Source: Saprospiraceae bacterium
GTDB lineage: Bacteria > Bacteroidota > Bacteroidia > Chitinophagales > Saprospiraceae
Reading direction: 5' to 3'
DNA length: 7,142 nt
Assembly (NCBI GenBank): GCA_007134625.1
Contig: SLKL01000297.1
Coordinates: 1 to 7,142, forward strand
Within the stretch, counting starts at the first letter, position 1. Every line of letters starts with the position of its first letter. Of the stretch, positions 1-6,415 are shown piece after piece. The notes under the pieces were generated by a model. The model did not search any database. It saw only the letters and a list, made by a program, of their open reading frames with translations, and was not told the origin of the DNA. The position numbers were made by a program, and so were the translations under genes.

Positions 1-797
<797 letters not shown>

Positions 798-1910
798 TTA
801 TTTTTGATTGTCAATTAATGCAATAAATTCATCAAATAAATAACGCGCATCATGGGGACCCGGTGCAGCTTCAGGGTGATATTGTACTGAAAAAGCCGGA
901 TAGTTTTTCAAACGCACACCTTCTACTGTATCATCATTCAAGTTGATGTGTGTAATTTCAAAAGTATCAGTTGCTGACTCCAGCATCTCTCTATCCACAC
1001 CAAAGCCATGATTTTGTGAAGTAATTTCACCCTTTCCGGTTTTAACATTCAGCACCGGATGATTGATTCCACGGTGACCATGATGCATTTTATAGGTTTT
1101 TATTCCCAGTGCTTTACAAAGTAATTGATGTCCTAAACATATTCCAAAAAGCGGTATTCCACTTTTCAGCATCAGGTCAACAGTTTTATCACTGTAGTCC
1201 ATAGCTCCGGGGTCACCGGGACCATTCGATAAAAAATATCCATCGGGATTCCAATTTTGCACTTCCTCAAAGGGAGTCTTTGCAGGGAACACTTTCAAGC
1301 TACAACCTCTTTCCAGAAAACACCTCAATATGTTTTTTTTCACTCCATAGTCCATTACAGCAATTTTTCTAAGGTTTTCACCTGTAGGCTGTAATTCATA
1401 GGATTCTTTGGTACACACTTCAGAAGCCAATTCAAGCCCACTCATAGATGGAGTAGCTTCTAATATTGCCTTGAGTTCATTAAGTGGTGTGCCATCTGAA
1501 CAAATGAGGCCATTCATAGCTCCTTTACTACGAATATGCCTGACCAAGGCACGTGTATCAATATCGTAAATGGCATTCACACCGGATTCTGCCAAAAATT
1601 CATCTAAATTGGTATCTGCGGAGGGCCTTGAATGAAAATGGCTAAAGTTGCGGCAAATCAATCCTTTAATGGTCACTTTGTCGTTCTCTGATTCTTCATA
1701 ACGAGAACCATAATTCCCAATGTGAACATTGGTCATAATAAGTAATTGACCATAGTATGATGGATCGGTAAAAGCTTCCTGATAACCAGTCATTGCAGTA
1801 TTAAAACACAATTCCCCGGTTGTTATCCCTTTGACACCGGCAGATTTACCTTTAAATAGTGTTCCATCCTCAAGAAGTAAAACAGCATCTAATGTATTCA
1901 ATTCAGTCAT
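798..1910 (-). CDS. carA: Carbamoyl-phosphate synthase small (glutaminase) subunit
   Basis: CarA hydrolyses glutamine and channels ammonia to the large subunit CarB, making carbamoyl phosphate for pyrimidine and arginine synthesis. With the start at 1910 the protein has 370 residues, close to the family norm. The N-terminal CPSase small-chain domain covers about residues 8-135, with FNTAMTGYQEAFTDPSYYGQ near 36-55. The class I glutamine amidotransferase domain covers about 182-367. Its nucleophile is Cys258 in GICLGHQ, and His345 and Glu347 in SVQYHPEAAPGPHD complete the triad. An upstream in-frame ATG at 1943 would add 11 residues, but it lies on the far side of a good promoter -7 box at 1928-1936, so a transcript from that promoter could not use it. 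The adjacent start at 1910 also matches the family N-terminus. carB is not in the window; eno follows after 6 bases. Confidence 0.96.
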   Translation of the reverse strand: MTELNTLDAVLLLEDGTLFKGKSAGVKGITTGELCFNTAMTGYQEAFTDPSYYGQLLIMTNVHIGNYGSRYEESENDKVTIKGLICRNFSHFHSRPSADTNLDEFLAESGVNAIYDIDTRALVRHIRSKGAMNGLICSDGTPLNELKAILEATPSMSGLELASEVCTKESYELQPTGENLRKIAVMDYGVKKNILRCFLERGCSLKVFPAKTPFEEVQNWNPDGYFLSNGPGDPGAMDYSDKTVDLMLKSGIPLFGICLGHQLLCKALGIKTYKMHHGHRGINHPVLNVKTGKGEITSQNHGFGVDREMLESATDTFEITHINLNDDTVEGVRLKNYPAFSVQYHPEAAPGPHDARYLFDEFIALIDNQK

Positions 1911-1927
1911 ACAGCAAAGATTTGCAC

Positions 1928-1956
1928 GCAAAGATAAAAACATTGAATCAATGCAA
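1928..1956 (-). promoter_or_regulatory. Bacteroidota-type promoter for carA-eno
   Basis: On the minus strand a TTG (1956-1954) is followed, after 17 bases, by TATCTTTGC (1936-1928). This fits the -33 TTG and -7 TAnnTTTG pattern of the Bacteroidota primary sigma factor. Transcription would start near 1920-1925, leaving a leader of about 10-15 bases before the carA ATG at 1910, too short for an attenuator or riboswitch. It lies just downstream of the rplQ terminator, as expected for a new transcription unit. The assignment rests on the motif alone. Confidence 0.72.
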
Positions 1957-1978
1957 GCTTCAAATTAATAATTATAAC

Positions 1979-2014
1979 AAAAAAAGGATGACCGAATTAA
2001 CTCGATCATCCTTT
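1979..2014 (-). terminator. Rho-independent terminator after rplQ
   Basis: Arms at 2014-2002 and 1995-1983 form a 13-base-pair stem with a 6-base loop (GTTAAT in the transcript). They are followed by a run of seven U that begins in the last stem bases (1985-1979). The single non-Watson-Crick pair is a U-G wobble in minus-strand RNA but an A-C mismatch in plus-strand RNA, which supports the minus orientation. It sits 45 bases past the rplQ stop and ends the ribosomal protein operon before the carA promoter. Confidence 0.85.
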
Positions 2015-2059
2015 GTAACTTTATAAATTGTTGCTTTATCAGCAAAGTGCTTTGTATTA

Positions 2060-2569
2060 TTATTCTTCCTCTTCAGAAGCGGCAACAGCAGCGGCTGCTG
2101 CAGTAGCTGTAGCAGCAGTAGCAGCTGTACTACCTGAACCACCACCTCTACGAGACCTTCTGCGTCTTCCTTTACCTGATCCTTTGGATTCAGATTTACC
2201 TGAATAAATCTCATTAAAGTCAACGAATTCAATCATAGCCAATTCTGCACCGTCACTTTTTCTAAAGCCAGTCTTAATTATTCGTAAATAACCACCGGGT
2301 CGTGTACCAATTTTAGCAGCAATAGGTCCAAATAACTCTTCAACTGCACTTTTATCATTCAGGTAACTAAACACAACTCTTCTAGAGTGGGTAGTATTTA
2401 CCTTAGCTTTAGTAATTAAGGGCTCAAGATAACCTCTAAGTGCTTTAGCTTTAGCAAGGGTGGTCGTGATTCTCTTGTGTTGAATCAAAGCAGAGGACAT
2501 ATTTTTGAACAAAGCGTTCCTGTGCCCTTTTTTCCTTTTAAGATGGTTAAATTTTTTTCCGTGTCGCAT
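2060..2569 (-). CDS. rplQ: 50S ribosomal protein L17 with low-complexity C-terminal tail
   Basis: L17 is a large-subunit protein near the exit of the peptide tunnel. The conserved core covers residues 1-121, beginning [10 protein letters not shown] and including [15 protein letters not shown] (31-45), LITKAK (51-56) and the RPGGYLRI segment (90-97). The protein has 169 residues, against about 116-130 in most bacteria. The extra 48 are a tail in four parts: Lys/Ser-rich (about 123-133), Arg-rich (135-141), Gly/Ser (142-147), then an Ala/Thr tract (148-164) ending in four Glu. Bacteroidota L17 proteins commonly carry Ala/Glu-rich extensions of this kind, so I do not read it as a frameshift. It is the last gene of the operon, 71 bases after rpoA, and is followed by a clear terminator. 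Confidence 0.97.
   Translation of the reverse strand: MRHGKKFNHLKRKKGHRNALFKNMSSALIQHKRITTTLAKAKALRGYLEPLITKAKVNTTHSRRVVFSYLNDKSAVEELFGPIAAKIGTRPGGYLRIIKTGFRKSDGAELAMIEFVDFNEIYSGKSESKGSGKGRRRRSRRGGGSGSTAATAATATAAAAAVAASEEEE
2078..2128 (-). repeat. GCT/GCA-rich imperfect codon repeat encoding the L17 Ala/Thr tract
   Basis: This 51-base in-frame tract consists almost entirely of Ala and Thr codons (residues 148-164 of L17, with one Val), with repeated GCAGTAGC and GCAGC words on the plus strand. It is visibly richer in G and C than the flanking coding sequence. Such a tract can change length by slippage in whole codons without breaking the frame. It is a coding repeat inside rplQ, not a separate element. 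Confidence 0.7.
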
Positions 2570-2640
2570 ATTAATAAGATTTATCTTCGCACCACCGATG
2601 CCCTGTTATTGGGTCCAGGTAAATGCAATGTTATAAAAAA

Positions 2641-3642
2641 TTACTCTTCGTCGAGTTTATATTTCTCCAGATTCATACCAAAGCTCAATTCCTTTTGAGC
2701 AAGTAACTCTTCAATTTCTACAAGAGATTTTCTACCAAAATTCCTAAACTTAAGCAGCTCGTGACTTTCAAATTTTACTAATTCACCCAATGAGTTAATT
2801 TTTGCAGCTTTCAGACAGTTATAAGCTCTAACTGAAAGATCAAGATCCTCAAGTGAAGTTTTCAATAATTTCCTCATATGGAGAACATGTTCATCCACTA
2901 CATCATCTCTTCTCTTACTAGCATCATCAAAGGTGATGTTCTCATCAGTAATAAGGATAAGATGCTGTATCATGATTCTTGAAGCTTCTTTAATGGCCTC
3001 TTCGGGGTGAATTGTTCCATCGGTAACGATGTCGATATTCAACCTTTCATAATCAGTTCTTTGCCCTACACGAGTACTGGAAACTTTATACGCCACATTT
3101 TTGATTGGAGTATAGATTGCATCAACAGGAATGACACCGATAGGAAGGTCACCACTCTTATGTTCATCTGCCGGTACATAACCTCTACCTTTAGTGATAG
3201 TCAATTCAAGCTCAAGACTTACAGACGTATCCATGTGGCAGATTTCAACTTCCGGATTCATTATCTGAAAAACAGAAGTGTGTGCCTGAATATCTTCACC
3301 TTTGAAAATATCTTTACCGGAAACAGTTAAATAGATAATTTCTTCAGTAAAATTATCATCGTCATCCAAAAGGTACTTAAACCTAACTTGTTTTAGGTTT
3401 AATACGATATCGACTACATCCTCAACCACACCCTTAATTGTTGAAAACTCATGATCAACACCTGCTATACGAACAGCAGAGATGGCATACCCCTCAAGCG
3501 AAGACAAAAGGACTCTTCTTAAAGAGTTCCCTACAGTTTGTCCATAACCGGGTTCTAATGGTTTGAATTCAAATTGTCCATCAAACTCAGTAGCTTTTTG
3601 GAGTAAAATCTTATCGGGTTTATGAAAATTTAGTAGTGCCAT
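2641..3642 (-). CDS. rpoA: DNA-directed RNA polymerase subunit alpha
   Basis: Alpha dimerises to nucleate assembly of the beta and beta-prime subunits and contacts upstream promoter DNA and activators. The 333-residue length is normal. The N-terminal assembly domain covers about residues 1-235, including PGYGQTVGNSLRRVLLSSLEG (31-51), the strongly conserved dimerisation segment. A linker of about 20 residues follows. The C-terminal domain covers about 258-325, with helix-hairpin-helix features LDLSVRAYNCLKAAKI (267-282) and NFGRKSLVEIEELL (301-314). Arg272, Asn275 and Lys278 match the E. coli DNA-contacting positions. The gene lies 84 bases after rpsD, the second-largest gap inside the operon being the 71 bases before rplQ; the 84-base gap contains a terminator-like hairpin. 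The upstream context ends AATT before ATG, with no Shine-Dalgarno sequence. Confidence 0.98.
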   Translation of the reverse strand: MALLNFHKPDKILLQKATEFDGQFEFKPLEPGYGQTVGNSLRRVLLSSLEGYAISAVRIAGVDHEFSTIKGVVEDVVDIVLNLKQVRFKYLLDDDDNFTEEIIYLTVSGKDIFKGEDIQAHTSVFQIMNPEVEICHMDTSVSLELELTITKGRGYVPADEHKSGDLPIGVIPVDAIYTPIKNVAYKVSSTRVGQRTDYERLNIDIVTDGTIHPEEAIKEASRIMIQHLILITDENITFDDASKRRDDVVDEHVLHMRKLLKTSLEDLDLSVRAYNCLKAAKINSLGELVKFESHELLKFRNFGRKSLVEIEELLAQKELSFGMNLEKYKLDEE

Positions 3643-3678
3643 AATTATAATAACTTAAAGAAAAGTAGAGATTACAAT

Positions 3679-3714
3679 AAAAAAGTTGACAGCCACCGTT
3701 GTGGTAGCTGCCAA
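3679..3714 (-). terminator. Intra-operon terminator-like hairpin between rpsD and rpoA
   Basis: In minus-strand RNA the arms 3714-3703 and 3697-3686 form a 12-base-pair stem with a 5-base loop (ACAAC), then one C and six U (3684-3679). Both non-canonical pairs are G-U wobbles in this orientation and would be A-C mismatches on the other strand, so the structure belongs to the operon transcript. It begins 12 bases after the rpsD stop. Since rpoA and rplQ need expression and no clear promoter is visible downstream of it, it probably acts as a partial terminator or a 3' end stabiliser, not a full stop. Confidence 0.68.
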
Positions 3715-3726
3715 ATTCTAATAATT

Positions 3727-4338
3727 TTATTTCGAGTACAACTCCACAATAAGGAGTGTATCAATATTCTCAGGTATAGTATCTCGTTCTGGATATTGAA
3801 GGAATTTACCTTCCATTTTATCCGGATTCCATTCTAACCAAGGGAATTTCCTAACATCAGATTTTTGAGCAATACCATTTTGAACTACTTCAAGGTTTCT
3901 CGATTTTCCTCTGACAGTTACAATGTCGCCTGGTCTTAGTGTATAAGAAGGTATATTAGTAATCTGACCATTAACTACAATGTGTCTGTGTGATACCAAT
4001 TGTCTTGCAGCGCGACGTGTAGGAGCAATTCCAAGTCGGAATATAGTGTTGTCCAATCTGGCTTCGAGTAATTGCATCAAAACTTCACCGGTTACACCTT
4101 CCTTGCTGTTAGCCTTGTTAAAGAGATTTTTAAACTGTCGCTCTAACAAGCCATAGGTCAACTTAGCTTTTTGCTTTTCAGCCAACTGAATACCATAATC
4201 AGACTTTTGCTTCCTTCTTTTAGAAGGACCGTGCTGACCGGGAGGATGCTTTTTCCTTTCAAAGGATCTATCGTAACCAAAGATTGGTTCTCCGATTGCA
4301 CGCGCTTTTTTAGTTAAGGGTCCGGTATATCTTGCCAT
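3727..4338 (-). CDS. rpsD: 30S ribosomal protein S4
   Basis: S4 binds 16S rRNA early in 30S assembly at the five-way junction of the 5' domain. The 203-residue length is typical. The start [16 protein letters not shown] is characteristic of the family. The S4 RNA-binding domain covers about residues 91-155, with LEARLDN (91-97) and the basic helix [17 protein letters not shown] (108-124). There is no cysteine cluster near the N-terminus, so this is the zinc-free form. The C-terminus VELYSK is the usual ending in Bacteroidota. It sits 34 bases after rpsK. In E. coli S4 represses this operon through a pseudoknot before rpsM, but the space before rpsM here is only 21 bases and cannot hold that structure. 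Confidence 0.98.
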   Translation of the reverse strand: MARYTGPLTKKARAIGEPIFGYDRSFERKKHPPGQHGPSKRRKQKSDYGIQLAEKQKAKLTYGLLERQFKNLFNKANSKEGVTGEVLMQLLEARLDNTIFRLGIAPTRRAARQLVSHRHIVVNGQITNIPSYTLRPGDIVTVRGKSRNLEVVQNGIAQKSDVRKFPWLEWNPDKMEGKFLQYPERDTIPENIDTLLIVELYSK

Positions 4339-4372
4339 TTTTTAAAAAATTCAATAGAAATTAAATGATAAT

Positions 4373-4762
4373 TTAAACACGTCTCTTCTTAGGGGGACGA
4401 CATCCGTTATGTGGGATTGGAGTCATATCTTTGATCCTGTTAACTCTTATACCACCACCGTCAATCGCTCTGATTGCAGATTCTCTACCTGCTCCAGGTC
4501 CTTTAACATAGACAGTACATGATCTCATGCCAGCATCATATGCTTTCTGAGCTGCATCTCCTGCTGCAACCTGTGCTGCAAAGGGAGTATTCTTTTTTGA
4601 ACCTCTAAATCCAGCTTTACCTGCCGATGCCCAAGAAACCACTTGTCCCTGCTTATTTGTAAGAGATATAATGATATTGTTGAAAGATGCCTGAATAAAC
4701 GCCAAACCATCTGAATCAACTTTTACTTTTCGTTTCCTAACGATTTTTTTTGCTTTCGCCAT
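4373..4762 (-). CDS. rpsK: 30S ribosomal protein S11
   Basis: S11 sits on the platform of the 30S subunit, next to the mRNA exit path and the 3' end of 16S rRNA. The 129 residues match the family. Visible landmarks are [23 protein letters not shown] (26-48), [13 protein letters not shown] (52-64), [15 protein letters not shown] (86-100) and the conserved end [20 protein letters not shown] (110-129). It follows rpsM after 33 bases and precedes rpsD by 34. An AAGG about 13 bases before the ATG is the only purine-rich sequence in the window resembling a Shine-Dalgarno site, and its spacing is long. Confidence 0.98.
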   Translation of the reverse strand: MAKAKKIVRKRKVKVDSDGLAFIQASFNNIIISLTNKQGQVVSWASAGKAGFRGSKKNTPFAAQVAAGDAAQKAYDAGMRSCTVYVKGPGAGRESAIRAIDGGGIRVNRIKDMTPIPHNGCRPPKKRRV

Positions 4763-4795
4763 TGTGTTTAAACCTTAATGATCAACAATTGAAAA

Positions 4796-5173
4796 TTACT
4801 TAGTTACTTTTTTCTTATTAGCAACAGTCTTCTTTCTTCCTTTTCTGGTTCTTGCATTGGTTTTAGTTCTTTGCCCTCTAACCGGAAGACCTTTTCTATG
4901 TCTCAAACCTCTGTAAGATGCTATATCCATAAGACGCTTGATATTCATTTGAACCTCTCCACGCAACTCACCTTCTACTTTGAATTCATCCTGAATTTTA
5001 GCTGCAATAGAACGAATGTTCTCATCAGACCAATCGTTAACTTTAGTATTGTGGTCAACACCACAATCATCCAATAAAGTAGCAGCCCTTGTAGGACCAA
5101 TTCCATAAATGTAGGTAAGGGCAATTACGCCTCTCTTGTTTCTGGGTAAATCTACACCTGCTATTCTAGCCAT
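4796..5173 (-). CDS. rpsM: 30S ribosomal protein S13
   Basis: S13 is in the head of the 30S subunit and contacts the P-site tRNA and, through inter-subunit bridges, the 50S subunit. The 125-residue length is normal. The start [19 protein letters not shown] is canonical. A helix-hairpin-helix-like segment [14 protein letters not shown] spans 21-34, [20 protein letters not shown] (87-106) is the conserved rRNA/tRNA-contacting stretch, and a very basic tail follows. It starts 21 bases after rpmJ, so there is no room for the alpha-operon leader pseudoknot known from E. coli. The A at -3 before ATG fits the common start context in this window. Confidence 0.98.
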   Translation of the reverse strand: MARIAGVDLPRNKRGVIALTYIYGIGPTRAATLLDDCGVDHNTKVNDWSDENIRSIAAKIQDEFKVEGELRGEVQMNIKRLMDIASYRGLRHRKGLPVRGQRTKTNARTRKGRKKTVANKKKVTK

Positions 5174-5194
5174 AATTTGGAATATAAATATTTA

Positions 5195-5311
5195 TTAACC
5201 CTGACGTTGCTTGAACTTAGGATTCTTTTTATTAATAATATACACTTTTCCTTTACGTCTCACGATCTTACAATCTGCAGATCTCTTTTTGACTGATGCT
5301 CGAACTTTCAT
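5195..5311 (-). CDS. rpmJ: 50S ribosomal protein L36, zinc-ligand-poor form
   Basis: This 38-residue gene starts [20 protein letters not shown] and ends NPKFKQRQG, which identifies L36, a small late-assembling large-subunit protein. Most bacterial L36 proteins bind zinc with three Cys and one His, at about 11, 14, 27 and 33. Here only Cys14 remains; the other positions hold Ser11, Asn27 and Phe33, so zinc binding is not expected. This form is familiar in Bacteroidota and does not suggest a damaged gene. It lies 19 bases after infA and 21 before rpsM, its usual place. The ATG at 5311 is the only start that fits, and lacks the A at -3 seen in most neighbours. Confidence 0.96.
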   Translation of the reverse strand: MKVRASVKKRSADCKIVRRKGKVYIINKKNPKFKQRQG

Positions 5312-5330
5312 GACTCAATTAAATTTTAGT

Positions 5331-5549
5331 CTATTTGTATCTGTAAGTAATTCTTCCTCTTGTTAAATCATATGGAGACATCTCAACAGCAACTTTATCA
5401 CCAGGAAGAATACGAATGTAGTTCATTCTCATTTTTCCAGAAATTGTTGCAATTATTTCATGATCATTCTCTAATCTAACCCTAAACATTGCGTTAGATA
5501 GAGCTTCTTCGATAATTCCGTCTTGTTTTATTAACTGTTGTTTCGCCAT
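5331..5549 (-). CDS. infA: Translation initiation factor IF-1
   Basis: IF-1 binds the ribosomal A site during initiation and works with IF-2 and IF-3. From ATG at 5549 the protein is 72 residues, the standard length. It is a single OB-fold domain: [22 protein letters not shown] leads into the first strands, then [25 protein letters not shown] (about 27-51) and the conserved end [15 protein letters not shown] (58-72). A TTG two codons upstream would add two residues, but the ATG gives the canonical MAK start. It lies 36 bases after map, and a possible weak promoter element occurs in that gap. Its place between map and rpmJ is standard. Confidence 0.97.
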   Translation of the reverse strand: MAKQQLIKQDGIIEEALSNAMFRVRLENDHEIIATISGKMRMNYIRILPGDKVAVEMSPYDLTRGRITYRYK

Positions 5550-5565
5550 ATTCAAATTTCGGACT

Positions 5566-5574
5566 GCAAAGATC
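5566..5574 (-). promoter_or_regulatory. Possible -7 element of an internal promoter for infA
   Basis: The minus strand reads GATCTTTGC, one base from the TAnnTTTG consensus and sharing ATCTTTGC with the carA promoter. It lies 16 bases before the infA ATG, a similar distance to that at carA. The nearest upstream TTG (5599-5597) is 22 bases away, longer than the usual 17-20, so this may be a weak promoter or a chance match. Confidence 0.3.
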
Positions 5575-5585
5575 GCATTATTTTT

Positions 5586-6401
5586 TTAGATTTCTGCAAG
5601 AAAATCATTATTTTTTATAGATTCTTCAATTATTTTATGATCACTCAATAATTCTGCTCCATTTGAGCGAACTACAACTGAGTGTTCAAAGTGCGCACTG
5701 GGTAATCTATCCCTGGTAATTATGGTCCAGCCATCGGGTGACTGCCCTATTTCTTTTCTGCCAAGATTAACCATAGGTTCAATAGCAATCACTAGATCTT
5801 CAACTAACTTAACACCTTTCCCTTTCTTACCAAAATTTGGAATTTCCGGAGGTTCGTGCAATTTTTGACCTAAGCCGTGTCCAACCAATTCTCGCACCAC
5901 GGAATAATTATGCACTCTCTCGCAATAGTGCTGAATGGCAAAACCAATATCCCCAGTCCTTTTATCCGGTCGTGCCATTTCTATTCCAAGATAAAGAGAT
6001 TCTCTGGTCACCTCAAGTAACTTTCTTACTTTTGGTTTTAATGGATGAACAGCAAATGTATAGGCTGCATCACCATAATACCCATTATTAAATACTCCGC
6101 AATCTATGGAAATTATATCTCCTTCTTTAAAAGGCTGATTATTTGGTATTCCGTGTACTACCTCCTCATTTGGAGAAATACATAAAGTCGCCGGAAAACC
6201 ATAAAGACCTTTAAATCCAGGGACGGATTTTCCATGACTTCTAATAAAATCTTCTGCTAATTTATCGAGATCGAGACCGCAAACACCTGGTTTTAAGTTT
6301 TCGGCTATCAGGGCAAGAGTCTTTGAAACCAACATACAATTTTCTCTCAAAAATCCTATGGCTTCTTCACTTTTCCCCTGAACTCGATTCCTGAATATCA
6401 T
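5586..6401 (-). CDS. map: Methionine aminopeptidase, type I
   Basis: MAP removes the initiator methionine from nascent proteins co-translationally. The 271 residues form one pita-bread domain. All five metal ligands are visible: Asp100 in ISIDCGVF, Asp111 in YYGDAAYTF, His175 in VGHGLG, Glu208 in AIEPM and Glu239 in HFEHSVVV. The accessory His83 (VVHGIP) and His182 (LHEPP) are also in place. The N-terminus lacks the SH3-linked zinc motif of type Ib enzymes, so it is the short bacterial form. It starts 14 bases after the secY stop and is probably translated from the operon transcript. The infA gene follows after 36 bases. The secY-map-infA order is common in bacteria and links export, N-terminal processing and translation initiation in one unit. 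The frame is intact. Confidence 0.98.
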   Translation of the reverse strand: MIFRNRVQGKSEEAIGFLRENCMLVSKTLALIAENLKPGVCGLDLDKLAEDFIRSHGKSVPGFKGLYGFPATLCISPNEEVVHGIPNNQPFKEGDIISIDCGVFNNGYYGDAAYTFAVHPLKPKVRKLLEVTRESLYLGIEMARPDKRTGDIGFAIQHYCERVHNYSVVRELVGHGLGQKLHEPPEIPNFGKKGKGVKLVEDLVIAIEPMVNLGRKEIGQSPDGWTIITRDRLPSAHFEHSVVVRSNGAELLSDHKIIEESIKNNDFLAEI

Positions 6402-6415
6402 ATTAAAAATGAGAA

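Noticed and set aside
1911..1943. N-terminal extension of CarA from ATG 1943, with a Cys-Cys pair that might suggest a lipobox
   Set aside because: The extension overlaps the promoter -7 box, CarA is cytoplasmic, and the family N-terminus begins at the 1910 ATG.
2015..2059. Second hairpin between the rplQ stop and its terminator (TTGCT/AGCAA)
   Set aside because: Only five base pairs, with no U-run; too weak to annotate.
1972..2232. Minus-strand open frame with a poly-Leu stretch overlapping the end of rplQ and the terminator
   Set aside because: It is a shifted reading of the L17 GCT/GCA repeat; it has no homology I recognise and runs through the terminator hairpin.
2477..3330. Plus-strand open frames opposite rplQ and rpoA (2477-2698 and 3007-3330)
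   Set aside because: They are antisense to well-conserved genes, resemble no family and have no promoter or start signal.
3643..3678. rpoA promoter with TACTTTTC as a -7 box
   Set aside because: It lacks the final G of TAnnTTTG and no TTG occurs 17-20 bases upstream.
4525..5077. Open frames inside rpsK (minus strand, shifted) and opposite rpsM (plus strand, 4871-5077)
   Set aside because: Shadow frames of conserved ribosomal protein genes, with atypical composition.
5174..5194. Alpha-operon leader pseudoknot for S4 autoregulation before rpsM
   Set aside because: Only 21 AT-rich bases separate rpmJ and rpsM, too few for the E. coli-type structure.
5837..6091. Plus-strand 84-residue open frame opposite map
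   Set aside because: It is antisense to the catalytic region of methionine aminopeptidase and has no recognisable features.
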